Positions 46,602-56,619 of a stretch of DNA of 64,000 nt are shown here, one piece after another. The position numbers and the translations under genes were made by a program. The notes beneath the pieces are model-generated. The model worked only from the letters and a program-made list of their open reading frames with translations. It searched no databases and was not told where the DNA came from. This stretch comes from an uncultured Oscillospiraceae bacterium. GTDB taxonomy: Bacteria > Bacillota > Clostridia > Oscillospirales > Ruminococcaceae. Numbering within the stretch: the stretch's first letter is position 1; the number at the start of each line of letters is the position of its first letter. Location of the stretch: positions 209,118-273,117 of the forward strand of contig CAJFOX010000011.1 in the NCBI GenBank assembly GCA_904397845.1. Reading direction: 5' to 3'.

Positions 46602-47333
46602 CTATCTTGCAATCAGAACCGCCGTAATGTTGTCCGCGCCGCCCATGGCGTTGGCCTGGCCAATCAGCTGGTTCACCGCCGAAAACGCGTCGCTATCCCA
46701 GATCAGGCGGTGTAAATCCTCCTGATCCAGGTAATTGGAAAGCCCGTCGGAACAAAGGAGCACGGCGCCCTTCTCCGGCATTTCCTCTTCCAGATAATCG
46801 ATATCCAGCGTTCCTCCTACGCCAAGCGCTCGGGTAATATAATGCTTTTCCGGATGATATTGCGCTTCCTCCGCCGAAATTTCACCCCGATCCACCATCA
46901 TCTGAACCATGCTGTGATCTCGGGTCAGCTGCCGCACGCTGTTTTCGTCTATCAGATAAACCCGGCTGTCCCCGGCATACGCAATATGTATAATAGACCC
47001 CCGAACCACCGCTAAAATTACAGTGGTGCCCATCCCTTTGAGGGAATCGTTTTTTTCTGCGATGGAAAAAACCTGTGCATTGGCAGCAGAAATTGCAGAA
47101 AGCATCATATTTTTTACCGAATTCTCGTTAAAATCATCCCGGTAACTGTCCTCTACTATCTTTCGAATCTGCTCTACGGCGCAGGAACTGGCCACATGCC
47201 CGCCATTTTCCCCGCCCATTCCGTCGCAGACCACAGCATAGGCCGCGTCCGAAGAAAGCTTCGCCACAAAAAAGCCGTCCTCATTGGCCGCCCGCTTTTT
47301 CCCGACATCTGTTTTTCCCGCTATCCTCAGCAT
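46602..47333 (-). CDS. stp: PP2C-type Ser/Thr phosphatase (Stp/PrpC)
   Basis: GKTDVGKKRAANEDGFFV, VVCDGMGGENGGHVAS, LLCSDGLSNYL. Confidence 0.93.
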   Translation of the reverse strand: MLRIAGKTDVGKKRAANEDGFFVAKLSSDAAYAVVCDGMGGENGGHVASSCAVEQIRKIVEDSYRDDFNENSVKNMMLSAISAANAQVFSIAEKNDSLKGMGTTVILAVVRGSIIHIAYAGDSRVYLIDENSVRQLTRDHSMVQMMVDRGEISAEEAQYHPEKHYITRALGVGGTLDIDYLEEEMPEKGAVLLCSDGLSNYLDQEDLHRLIWDSDAFSAVNQLIGQANAMGGADNITAVLIAR

Positions 47334-48370
47334 GATCTTCCTCCTTTGTCATCCCTTCTCAGCTGCCCACAAGCGGCATTGATGTCGCCGCCCAATTCCC
47401 GGCGCACAGTTGCGGTGATACGGTTTCGTTCCAGGATCTGTTGAAACTGCTGAATCCTGTCACGGGAGCTTCTGCGGTAACCGCGCTCCTTCACCGGATT
47501 GACCGGAATCAAATTCACATGGGCACCCATGCCCTTAAGCTTCTGGCTCAGCTGCTGCGCGCACTCCGGGGTGTCGTTTACCCCTTCGATTAGCGCATAT
47601 TCAAAGGATATTCGCCGCCCCGTCTGCCGGAAATATTCCCGGCAGGCCCTGAGCAGCTCATCCATGGGATACTTACGGTTTATCGGCATCGTTTGGGAAC
47701 GGATCTCGTCGTTGGGGGCGTGCAGAGAAATGGACAAGGTCAGCTGCAGCTTTTTTTCCATCAACCGATAAATACCGTCCACTAAGCCGCAGGTGGAAAG
47801 AGAAACGTGTCGCAGACTCAAGTTTAGCCCCTGCGGCGAAGACAGAATTTCCAAAAAGTCCATCACGTTATCAAAATTGTCCAGAGGCTCTCCAATCCCC
47901 ATTAAAACAACAGAAGAAATCTTTTTCCCGCTGTCCTTGCCGGCCATGTAAACTTCATCCAGCATTTCTGCCGGAGTCAGGGAGCGTTCCAGCCCCAACA
48001 GAGTGGAGGCGCAGAAGCGGCAACCCATCCGGCAACCTACCTGAGTGGAAATACAAAGGCTGTACCCGTGCCGATACTGCATCAGCACGCTTTCCACCGT
48101 CTCCCCATCCCCAAATTCATACAGGTATTTGATTGTCCCATCGATTTGAGAAACCAGCTTGCGCCGGATGGAAATACCGGAGATCCGGCAGGTTTCCGAC
48201 AGTGTTTTTCGAAGCTCTGCAGGAAGATTTGTCATCTGTTCAAAGGAATCCACCTGTTTTTGGTGCATCCACTGAAAAATCTGCCCGGCGCGGAATTTTG
48301 CCAGTCCCTGCCCGGTACAGAATTCCTCCAGCTTTGACAGCGTCATTGATTTGATATCCACCTTTTCCAT
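47327..48370 (-). CDS. rlmN: 23S rRNA (adenine2503-C2)-methyltransferase
   Basis: CISTQVGCRMGCRFCASTLLGLERSLTPAEML; SSVVLMGIGEPLDNFDNV. Confidence 0.95.
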   Translation of the reverse strand: MEKVDIKSMTLSKLEEFCTGQGLAKFRAGQIFQWMHQKQVDSFEQMTNLPAELRKTLSETCRISGISIRRKLVSQIDGTIKYLYEFGDGETVESVLMQYRHGYSLCISTQVGCRMGCRFCASTLLGLERSLTPAEMLDEVYMAGKDSGKKISSVVLMGIGEPLDNFDNVMDFLEILSSPQGLNLSLRHVSLSTCGLVDGIYRLMEKKLQLTLSISLHAPNDEIRSQTMPINRKYPMDELLRACREYFRQTGRRISFEYALIEGVNDTPECAQQLSQKLKGMGAHVNLIPVNPVKERGYRRSSRDRIQQFQQILERNRITATVRRELGGDINAACGQLRRDDKGGRSC

Positions 48371-48405
48371 CTATCCTGCCTCCCCTCTGCACAAAAATTC
48401 ACCCG

Positions 48406-49749
48406 TCATCCTCTGCGGGAAAAAAGTGCAAAGAAAAAACCGTCCGTGCCGTTTCGATGCGGCATCAGCGTAGCGCTGAACCCGTCGTCCAAATCGAGGA
48501 AGCGCAGCGTCTCCTTCGGAAAAACAGCCGGCATAAACGCCGGATGTTCCTTCAAAAACCGCTGGACAACATCATCGTTTTCATTCCGGTTCAGCGTGCA
48601 GGTGGAGTAGAGCAGTTGGCCGCCCTCCTTCACATATTGTGCTGCGGTTTCCAAAATTTTATACTGAACAGAGGGTAAATCCCGCAAGGTATCCAAATTT
48701 TTGTAGCGGATCTCCGGTTTGCGCCGGATAATGCCAAATCCGGAACATGGCACATCGCATAAAACCCGGTCAAACAAACCCAACGCAGGCGAATAGACGC
48801 CGGCGTCCGCCGCAATCGCACGGATGCAGGAAAGGCCCAGCCGTTTTGCCCCTTTGCCAATCAGGGCAGCTTTTTTCGGATACAGGTCTCCGGCCACCAG
48901 TTCTCCCTCATTCTCCATCCGCTGCGCCAACGTAAAGGATTTCCCGCCCGGTGCAGCACAGCAGTCCAAGACCCTCATTCCCGGCTGAACGCCCAATGCG
49001 GACACACAAACCTGCCCGGACAAATCCTGTACATGGAACAGGCCTTGCTGAAACGCCTCTAATCGCTCCAATGCTCCCGTATGGCGTAATATAACACAAT
49101 TGGGAAAATCAGAATAAATCTGCGCTTCCACCCCTTCATCCCTTAGCTGGATGCACAGGTCCCGCGCATTTATCCGACGAGTATTCACCCGGGCAAACAG
49201 CGGCGCATGCCCCGTTATCCCTTGCAAAAGCTGCTCTAAATCCTCCTGGGGATATTGGATTTGCCAAAGCTGAATCAACGGCCGGGGGACCGAGTAAGCC
49301 AAGGAAAGCCATTCAGCCTGGTCCCGATCCGGCTCCGGCAGACATATTTTGCCGCCTGCCCGCAAAAAGGAGCGCAACACGCCGTTAATAAACCCGGCGG
49401 CGCGCCCCTTCCCCATTTCTTTTGCCAGACTGACTGATTCGTTAACAGCAGCCGACTCCGGCACACTGTCCATACAGGCAATCTGATAAAGAGCCAGACG
49501 CAAGAGCTGGCGGACCAGTGGATCCATTTTTTCCAAAGGCAGACGGGCATACTGCGAAATGACATAATCCAGCGTAATTTTTTTTTCTAAAACGCCATAA
49601 AAAAGCGCACTGGCAAAAGCCCTGTCTCGAGCTGAAAGTCCGCTGGACTGAAGCTGTTGATCCAGCACAATATTGGAATAGCTGCCAGCGGTTTCTACCC
49701 GCAAAAGGGCTTGAACCGCTACCCGTCTACCACTGTTCACCTGCGTCAC
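48406..49749 (-). CDS. rsmB: 16S rRNA (cytosine967-C5)-methyltransferase
   Basis: NusB-like N-term; VLDCCAAPGGKSFTLAQRM, VLCDVPCSGFGIIRRKPEIRY, LLYSTCTLNRNEND. Confidence 0.93.
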   Translation of the reverse strand: MTQVNSGRRVAVQALLRVETAGSYSNIVLDQQLQSSGLSARDRAFASALFYGVLEKKITLDYVISQYARLPLEKMDPLVRQLLRLALYQIACMDSVPESAAVNESVSLAKEMGKGRAAGFINGVLRSFLRAGGKICLPEPDRDQAEWLSLAYSVPRPLIQLWQIQYPQEDLEQLLQGITGHAPLFARVNTRRINARDLCIQLRDEGVEAQIYSDFPNCVILRHTGALERLEAFQQGLFHVQDLSGQVCVSALGVQPGMRVLDCCAAPGGKSFTLAQRMENEGELVAGDLYPKKAALIGKGAKRLGLSCIRAIAADAGVYSPALGLFDRVLCDVPCSGFGIIRRKPEIRYKNLDTLRDLPSVQYKILETAAQYVKEGGQLLYSTCTLNRNENDDVVQRFLKEHPAFMPAVFPKETLRFLDLDDGFSATLMPHRNGTDGFFFALFSRRG

Positions 49750-49762
49750 CTAAAATCGTTTT

Positions 49763-50467
49763 TTAATCATCTCGGCGGCGGCCGCCAAAAATCAAAATCA
49801 AGCGCAAAAGCTGTGCCAAAGCGGTCAGCAGGGCCGCCACATAGGTCATTGCCGCTGCCCGCAGCACCCTCGCCGCCCCGGTCAGCTCATCTCCTGTCAA
49901 CATCTCGGACTGTTCCAGCACTTTCATTGCACGGGAACTGGCATTGAATTCTACCGGCAGCGTGACCAGCTGAAACAGCGCGGCTGTTGCATAAAACAGG
50001 ATCCCCGCAAAAACTAGCGGCTGAAATTGAAACAAAAATCCCAACAGAATCAGCGGAATTGACAGCTGAGACCCGATCTGAGTGATAGGGATAATCGCCG
50101 AACGAATCCGAATCGGCACATAACCGGTGGCGTGCTGTACCGCATGCCCCGCTTCGTGAGCGGCAACGCCTACTGCAGCTACGGAAGCCGAGCCGTAAAC
50201 CGAGTCGGACAAACGAATCACCTCGTCCTTCGGATCATAATGGTCGGTCAGATTGCCGTGCACCCTCTCAATGCGCACATGATAAAGCCCATTACTGTCT
50301 AAAATCATACGTGCCGCATCAGCGCCAGTATAACCACGCTGATTATATACCGCAGAATATTTTTTAAAATTGGTAGAGACCATCATCTGCGCCAAAACTG
50401 CCAGCAGAAGGGAGGGCACAATCAAAATCCAGTAATATGGGTCAAACAAACTATAAAACATACACAC
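49763..50467 (-). CDS. YugP-type membrane zinc metallopeptidase
   Basis: VAAHEAGHAVQHATGYVPIRIRS; TM segments. Confidence 0.9.
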   Translation of the reverse strand: MCMFYSLFDPYYWILIVPSLLLAVLAQMMVSTNFKKYSAVYNQRGYTGADAARMILDSNGLYHVRIERVHGNLTDHYDPKDEVIRLSDSVYGSASVAAVGVAAHEAGHAVQHATGYVPIRIRSAIIPITQIGSQLSIPLILLGFLFQFQPLVFAGILFYATAALFQLVTLPVEFNASSRAMKVLEQSEMLTGDELTGAARVLRAAAMTYVAALLTALAQLLRLILIFGGRRRDD

Positions 50468-50558
50468 GCTTCCTTTATCAGAAAATCATAACCACTCTTT
50501 TTAGCCGCTCGTCCTTAGATTTTGCTTTCGCAAAAAGCGTTTTTCTTTATTATAGCGG

Positions 50559-51503
50559 TTAATTATGTCGTTCTGATGGGCAGGATGTGAATTTTTTCTC
50601 CGCATGGGGGCGGCGTCCCCTCAAAAAATCCTCTCCGCGCATCCGTTTGCCCCCTTCCGGCTGCACCTCCAAAAGCTCTAACGAACCCTCGCCGCAGCCA
50701 ACGATCAGCCGTTTGCCATCCTGAATCACACCCGGTTCGCCAGCCTGATCCGATAATGGCGCCGCTTTGTGTATTTTGAGCCGCTTGCCGTCCAAATAGG
50801 CATAAGCGGACGGCCAGGGAGATACCCCGCGGATTCGGTCATACAGCTTTTGAGCCGATTGCGAAAAATCCAGCGCGCCGTCAGATTTTTGAAGCATCGG
50901 CGCGTAGGTCGCCAGCGACTCATCCTGTACTGTCCGAATCGCTTTTCCCGATTCCAGCAGCTCCAGGGTGTGCAAAAGCAGTTGCGCGCCAATTTCCGCC
51001 AGGCGCCCCATCAGCTCTCCAGCGGTCTCCTCCGGGCCAATCGGCGTCTGCACCTGTTCCAGGATGTCCCCGGTATCCAGTCCTTCGCCCATAAACATAG
51101 TAGTCACGCCAGTGGCCTTTTCCCCGTTTATCACGCTCCACTGCACCGGCCCGGCTCCCCGGTACCGGGGAAGCAGAGAGGCGTGGACATTGATGCACCC
51201 GTACGCCGGCAGTTCCAGAATCTCCTTAGGCAAAAGCCTCCCATAAGCCGCCACCACAATCACGTCGGGCCGCAGCTGCTTTAAAATCGCCAATGCAGTA
51301 CCATCCCGCATCTTCACTGGCTGATACACTGGCACTCCATGCGCCAGCGCCAATTCTTTCACCGGAGGCGGCATCAGCTTATAGCCGCGGCCCTTGGGCC
51401 GATCCGGCTGGGAAAATACGCCCACCACCTGGTGGGTGCTATCCAGCAGTGCCTGAAGCGTAGGAACGGCAAAATCCGGCGTTCCCATATACACAATACG
51501 CAT
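50559..51503 (-). CDS. fmt: Methionyl-tRNA formyltransferase
   Basis: MRIVYMGTPDFAVPTLQALLD, INVHASLLPRYRGAGPVQWSVINGE; start trimmed from track ORF to 51503. Confidence 0.94.
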   Translation of the reverse strand: MRIVYMGTPDFAVPTLQALLDSTHQVVGVFSQPDRPKGRGYKLMPPPVKELALAHGVPVYQPVKMRDGTALAILKQLRPDVIVVAAYGRLLPKEILELPAYGCINVHASLLPRYRGAGPVQWSVINGEKATGVTTMFMGEGLDTGDILEQVQTPIGPEETAGELMGRLAEIGAQLLLHTLELLESGKAIRTVQDESLATYAPMLQKSDGALDFSQSAQKLYDRIRGVSPWPSAYAYLDGKRLKIHKAAPLSDQAGEPGVIQDGKRLIVGCGEGSLELLEVQPEGGKRMRGEDFLRGRRPHAEKKFTSCPSERHN

Positions 51504-51525
51504 TATTTCACCTTGCCTATCATGA

Positions 51526-52005
51526 CTATTTCCAATTCCCGTTTTCGTCCTGGCGCAGCATCCGGATGGCGATATCCTTAAATAGCCGCCCATCCAAATG
51601 GTCGCATTCATGGCAGATCGCCCGGGCCAGCAGGTGATCTCCCTCCAGTACGAACTCCTTGCCATGGCGGTCTTTTGCCCGAACGGCCACTTTCTCCGGA
51701 CGGCGCACCAAAGCATATTCTCCAGGGCTGGACAGACAGCCCTCCGCCTCGTCCAAAGCGCCCGCCTGAGCAATAATCTCCGGGTTGATCAACTCATACA
51801 GCCGATCGCCACAGTCAATCACCACTACCCGGCGCAGCACCCCGACCTGAGGAGCGGCAAGCCCCACGCCGTTGCCTTCATACATGGTCTCGGCCATGTC
51901 ATCCAGCAGGATGGCCAGACGCTCGTCAAACTTTTCCACCGGTCGGCAGACCTTCCGCAGACAGTCATTCCCCTCTTTTACAATTTCCCGAATAGCCAAA
52001 AACAT
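51526..52005 (-). CDS. def: Peptide deformylase
   Basis: GNGVGLAAPQVGVLRR, EGCLSSPGEYALV, ICHECDHLDGRLFKD. Confidence 0.94.
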   Translation of the reverse strand: MFLAIREIVKEGNDCLRKVCRPVEKFDERLAILLDDMAETMYEGNGVGLAAPQVGVLRRVVVIDCGDRLYELINPEIIAQAGALDEAEGCLSSPGEYALVRRPEKVAVRAKDRHGKEFVLEGDHLLARAICHECDHLDGRLFKDIAIRMLRQDENGNWK

Positions 52006-52012
52006 TCCCTCC

Positions 52013-54442
52013 TTACATGGAACCGTCATAATACAGATCGCCAAATACCACGACCTGCTTATTCTGCGGGTCTTTGCCGGACCGAATCAGAAGATCTGCG
52101 ATCATCCGGCGAAAATCCGCGGTATTTTTGCATTTAATCAATATTTTATAGCGGTATTTTCCGCTTATTTTTACAATCATATTCGCCGTAGGCCCCAAAA
52201 CCCGAAGCGGAAGGGAGGGGTATTGTGCCGCCGCTGTCTGTTTTAAATCCCTTAAAAAACGTTTTGCGGCGCCTACCACCTGCGATTCTAAAGGCCCGGA
52301 AAAACCGATGGCGCAGATGCTGCAAAAAGGCGGATAGAGCATGATCCTACGGCTTAAGATCTCTTCCTTAAAAAAACCTTCATAATCCTGGCAGGATGCC
52401 TGTTCGATTACTTTGTTATCCGGTACGTAGGTCTGAATGATGGCCCGGCCGTGCTTTTCCCCCCGGCCACTGCGCCCGATCACCTGCGTGATCAAACTGA
52501 AGGTTCTTTCCTGACACTTAAAGTCGTCTCCAAACAGCGAAGCATCCGCCGCCAGCACTCCTACCAGCGTGACCCGGGGGAAATTCAGCCCTTTGGCCAC
52601 CATCTGAGTCCCTACCATAATATCATACGCGCCATCGGCAAAAGCCTTGAATTTTTTGCTGTGCGCATTCTTATTCATGGTTGTATCCGCATCCATCCGC
52701 AGTACGCGTGCGTCTGGAAACAGCTCGTGGAGTTCTTCTTCCAGTTTTTGGGTCCCAATGCCCTGGTACCGCAGATATCGGCCTCCGCAGACTGGGCAGC
52801 GCTCATCCGCCGGACGGGAGTACCCGCAGTAGTGGCACATCAGCCTCCCGTTAGCCGCGTGGTAAGTCATGGCAATGCTGCAGTTAGGGCAGGATGCCGC
52901 TGTATTGCAGCCAGTGCAGATGGCTCTGGTATGATACCCCCTCCGGTTTAAAAGCAAAATAGTCTGCTCCTGGTTTTTCAAATTTTCTTTCATTTCGGCC
53001 AGCAGCTCCCGGCTCAACTGCGAATCGTTTCCATCCTGCAGCTCCCGGCCCATATCCACAATTCCTACCTTCGGCATCAGCGCACCGCCAAAACGCTTTT
53101 TCAGGCAAACCAGATGATAAGCGCCCTTTTGAGCATAATAGTAGCTTTCCACAGAGGGCGTAGCCGAAGCCAGCACTAACAGGCAGTTGTTCTGGGCACT
53201 GCGGAATTTTGCCACATCCCTGGCATGAAAGCGGGGGCTCGCTTCTGACTTATAGGTATGCTCCTGCTCTTCGTCGAGGACGATAAGGCCCAGATTCGTA
53301 AAAGGGGCAAAAATCGCCGATCGGGTTCCCACAGCGATGGAAACCTGTCCGGCGCGAATTTTTTTCCATTGATCCATACGCTCACCCAGCGAAAGTCCGC
53401 TGTGCTGGATCGCCACCCTCCCTCCGAAAACGGCGGTAAACGCAGCGATAGCCTGCGGCGTCAGCGAAATTTCAGGCACCAGTACAATCGCCTGACGGCC
53501 TTCTTCCACCGCTTTTGCAATGAGCTTTAAATAAACTTGAGTCTTTCCGCTCCCCGTCACGCCGTATAAAAGGGCGGTAGAAGCTTCTTTTTTTTCATAA
53601 TCCCGCAAAAGGCTCTGATATGCGGCCTCCTGGTCCGGCGTCAAAGAAGGCAGCTCTTTTTGAGCGGCCTCCTGATCCGGTGCCTGCCGGAAAATTTCTG
53701 CGTCATAGTAATACAAAAGCCCTTTATTCTGCAGGGTGCGGAATACCGCCTCGGTCACGCCGGTAAAATAGACCGTTTCCCGGACAGAAGCCGTTTCCAC
53801 CGTTTGCAGAAAATTCAGCACTTCTTTTTGTTTTGGGGTCAGGCGTATCCCTTCCAGCCCTTTTTCCGGCAAAGACAGCGCCAGCATCCGCACCGTTTCA
53901 TCTTTCATTCGCCGTTTTGCCGTTTCCTCCCGTACCAGAATCCCTTTTTGCAGCATCTGGCCCAGCAATGTGCTCTCTGCCGACAGGCCCAACAGCCCCA
54001 GCAGTTTTTCTTCCGGCACCATGCCCTTTTTATTTTCCAGGTAGGATACAAGCTTCCGCTCGTCCTCCTCTAACGGTTTCTCCTCTCCGTTCCATAACGG
54101 TGACAGGCCGTAATCATACCGCATCCGATAGCCAATGCCGCCGGGCAGGATTGCTTTGACCGCATCGAAATAGGAACAGAAGGTGGTCTCTTTTAAAAAA
54201 GAAACCAGCCGGAGCAGCTCCGGCGAGAGGACCGGCTCGCTGTCCAGTATCGAGACCAACGGCTTGAGTTTTTCCAGGCTTTGAACCGGTTTTCGGCCGA
54301 GCACGATGCCCTGCCGCTTGCGGTTGCCGCCGCCAAAGGGCACCAGCACCCGCATTCCCGGCCGCAAAGTTGCCGCGAATTCCACCGGGATGGCATAACT
54401 ATACAGCTTATCAAAATGGTAAGCTGCCTTATCCACTGCCAC
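52013..54442 (-). CDS. priA: Primosomal protein N' (PriA helicase)
   Basis: LLYGVTGSGKTQVYLKLI, VLVPEISLTPQ, DEEQEHTYK, zinc-binding CTGCNTAASCPNC..MCHYCG; N-terminal start uncertain. Confidence 0.94.
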   Translation of the reverse strand: MAVDKAAYHFDKLYSYAIPVEFAATLRPGMRVLVPFGGGNRKRQGIVLGRKPVQSLEKLKPLVSILDSEPVLSPELLRLVSFLKETTFCSYFDAVKAILPGGIGYRMRYDYGLSPLWNGEEKPLEEDERKLVSYLENKKGMVPEEKLLGLLGLSAESTLLGQMLQKGILVREETAKRRMKDETVRMLALSLPEKGLEGIRLTPKQKEVLNFLQTVETASVRETVYFTGVTEAVFRTLQNKGLLYYYDAEIFRQAPDQEAAQKELPSLTPDQEAAYQSLLRDYEKKEASTALLYGVTGSGKTQVYLKLIAKAVEEGRQAIVLVPEISLTPQAIAAFTAVFGGRVAIQHSGLSLGERMDQWKKIRAGQVSIAVGTRSAIFAPFTNLGLIVLDEEQEHTYKSEASPRFHARDVAKFRSAQNNCLLVLASATPSVESYYYAQKGAYHLVCLKKRFGGALMPKVGIVDMGRELQDGNDSQLSRELLAEMKENLKNQEQTILLLNRRGYHTRAICTGCNTAASCPNCSIAMTYHAANGRLMCHYCGYSRPADERCPVCGGRYLRYQGIGTQKLEEELHELFPDARVLRMDADTTMNKNAHSKKFKAFADGAYDIMVGTQMVAKGLNFPRVTLVGVLAADASLFGDDFKCQERTFSLITQVIGRSGRGEKHGRAIIQTYVPDNKVIEQASCQDYEGFFKEEILSRRIMLYPPFCSICAIGFSGPLESQVVGAAKRFLRDLKQTAAAQYPSLPLRVLGPTANMIVKISGKYRYKILIKCKNTADFRRMIADLLIRSGKDPQNKQVVVFGDLYYDGSM

Positions 54443-54480
54443 ACAGGCCGCCTCATAAGGTAGAATCGGAATCCTCTCCT

Positions 54481-54717
54481 TTATTTTTCCGGGGTATCGC
54501 CGATATGCTCCGGCTCGACAATCTTATATTTGCCGGCAGCCAGCTCATTCACTGCAATTTTGACCGGCTTTTCGGTCAAAACGATGTGTTCTTCTTCCGC
54601 CTCCTGGGCAATCTGGCGCGCCCGCTTGGCCACAGCGATCACCAGGCTGTAATAGCTCTGGCCATCCTTTAAAATCTCACTTACAGCAGGTCTCAGCATC
54701 ATATTCCACCTCATCAA
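54481..54717 (-). CDS. rpoZ: RNA polymerase omega subunit
   Basis: [34 protein letters not shown]; between gmk and priA. Confidence 0.88.
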   Translation of the reverse strand: MMRWNMMLRPAVSEILKDGQSYYSLVIAVAKRARQIAQEAEEEHIVLTEKPVKIAVNELAAGKYKIVEPEHIGDTPEK

Positions 54718-55303
54718 TAAATTCTCTTAAATATTTTGCAGTGTGTTTCGCCGCGCATACGATCTGTTCCAGTTGATCGACCGCATCCTCCACCGTTTGG
54801 TTGACCACGATATAATCATAATGCTTGGCGGCTTCCATTTCCCTGGCCGCATTGGAAAGGCGGCGCCCTACGGCCGCCGCATCCTCGGTGCCGCGGCCCG
54901 CCAGCCGGCGGCACAATTCCTCAAAGGAAGGCGGCATAACAAAAACGAGCAGTGCATCGGGACATTTCTCCTTCACCTGCAAAGCGCCCTGTACTTCGAT
55001 TTCCAGCACAACGTCAATTCCCTTTTCCAGGTTTTGTTCTACCGCTTCTCTGGGCGTTCCGTAGAAATTTCCCGCAAACTGCGCGTATTCCAACAGTCCG
55101 CCGTTTTCTACCAGCAGGTCAAACTCCTCCCGGCTCAGAAAAAAGTAATGCCGGCCGTGGATTTCCCCTTCCCGGGGCTTTCTGGTCGTTGCCGAAACAG
55201 AAAAAACCGTATTGGGGTGTTTGTCCAGATATTCTTTGAGAACGGTTCCTTTCCCAACGCCGGATGGGCCGGAAAACACAAGCAAAAGTCCTTTTCTATT
55301 CAT
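54677..55303 (-). CDS. gmk: Guanylate kinase
   Basis: [49 protein letters not shown]. Confidence 0.95.
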   Translation of the reverse strand: MNRKGLLLVFSGPSGVGKGTVLKEYLDKHPNTVFSVSATTRKPREGEIHGRHYFFLSREEFDLLVENGGLLEYAQFAGNFYGTPREAVEQNLEKGIDVVLEIEVQGALQVKEKCPDALLVFVMPPSFEELCRRLAGRGTEDAAAVGRRLSNAAREMEAAKHYDYIVVNQTVEDAVDQLEQIVCAAKHTAKYLREFIDEVEYDAETCCK

Positions 55304-55559
55304 TGCCTTCCAACTCCTCATCCTCTTCGTCGGACAGGCGGTTTGCTACTGTCTCCGGCTGCACCGCTGACAGTACCACATGATCCGAATCCGTGATAAT
55401 CACCGCTCGGGTCCGCCGCCCATAAGTTGCGTCGATCAGCGTCCCCCGCTCCCGGGCATCTTGGATGATTCGTTTGATAGGGGCGGATTCCGGGCTGACA
55501 ATCGCCACCAGGCGGTTTGCCGAAACCATATTGCCGAATCCAATATTAATCAGTTTCAT
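55296..55559 (-). CDS. remA: DUF370/RemA extracellular matrix regulator-like
   Basis: [72 protein letters not shown]. Confidence 0.92.
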   Translation of the reverse strand: MKLINIGFGNMVSANRLVAIVSPESAPIKRIIQDARERGTLIDATYGRRTRAVIITDSDHVVLSAVQPETVANRLSDEEDEELEGNE

Positions 55560-55579
55560 CCTTGTCCATCCTTTTCGAT

Positions 55580-56458
55580 CTATTCGATGTTTTGAATCTG
55601 CTCGCGGATTTTCTCAATTTCACTTTTTATATCCACCACAATCCGGGCAATTTCAATATCCTGTGCCTTGGAACCAATCGTATTTGTCTCACGGTTACAT
55701 TCCTGGATCAAGAAGTCCAACTTGCGGCCCACAGGCCCGCCTTGCGCCAGAATGGTGCGGAACTGGCCGACATGGCTGCGCAGGCGCACCGTTTCCTCTG
55801 ATACTGCAATTTTTTCGGCATAGAGGGCAGCCTCAGTCAGGATGCGCTGCTCGTCAATCTGCGTATTGCCCAGCACCTCACTCATTTTATTATACAAGCG
55901 AGCACGGTATTCTTCCACTGTTTTGGGAGAACGCGCTTCCACTTGTTCCACCGCCTGCAGGATAAAATCCAGCCGGCTCTCCACATCCTCTTTCATCTTC
56001 GCGCCTTCCGTCTCACGCATCTGGACAAACCGGCCGGTCGCTTCATCAGCCACCTGAAGTACATCCGCCCATATGGCGTCTTCATCCTCTGTCTCTTTGT
56101 TGACGGTAAAGATATCCGAAAAGCGGGAAATCACGCTTAATGAAAGATCGTCACGCAGCCCCAGCGGTTCTTCCAATGCCCGCAGTGCCTGCACATAAGA
56201 CGCTGCCAGCTCCCGGTTTACCTGCACGCTAGCGCTTGAGCCCTCGACAGTCTGAATACTGACGTTCACATCCACCTTTCCACGGGAAAGCTTGCCCTGT
56301 AGATAGGTTTTCAGCCGGCTTTCCAAAAAACCGTAAGCCCGGGGAGACCGGCAGGAAAATTCAAAATACCGGTGGTTCACCGAACGGATCTCCACAAGAA
56401 TATTGCGCCCATTCACCAAAACCTCAGCCCGGCCATAGCCGGTCATACTTCTAATCAT
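55580..56458 (-). CDS. YicC/YloC-family endoribonuclease-like protein
   Basis: [60 protein letters not shown]. Confidence 0.93.
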   Translation of the reverse strand: MIRSMTGYGRAEVLVNGRNILVEIRSVNHRYFEFSCRSPRAYGFLESRLKTYLQGKLSRGKVDVNVSIQTVEGSSASVQVNRELAASYVQALRALEEPLGLRDDLSLSVISRFSDIFTVNKETEDEDAIWADVLQVADEATGRFVQMRETEGAKMKEDVESRLDFILQAVEQVEARSPKTVEEYRARLYNKMSEVLGNTQIDEQRILTEAALYAEKIAVSEETVRLRSHVGQFRTILAQGGPVGRKLDFLIQECNRETNTIGSKAQDIEIARIVVDIKSEIEKIREQIQNIE

Positions 56459-56619
56459 ACTACAAAACCTCAGTCAAATAATCTGTACCGGTTTGGCTGC
56501 CCCACTGAAAAAAGGATCTGCAAACCCAGTATTTTATCATTTTACTATTTTTTTACGGTTTTTGCAATGATTCCGGAAAAAGAAAAGACGGGGGCCTCCC
56601 AGCAAGGCCTCCCCATTCC

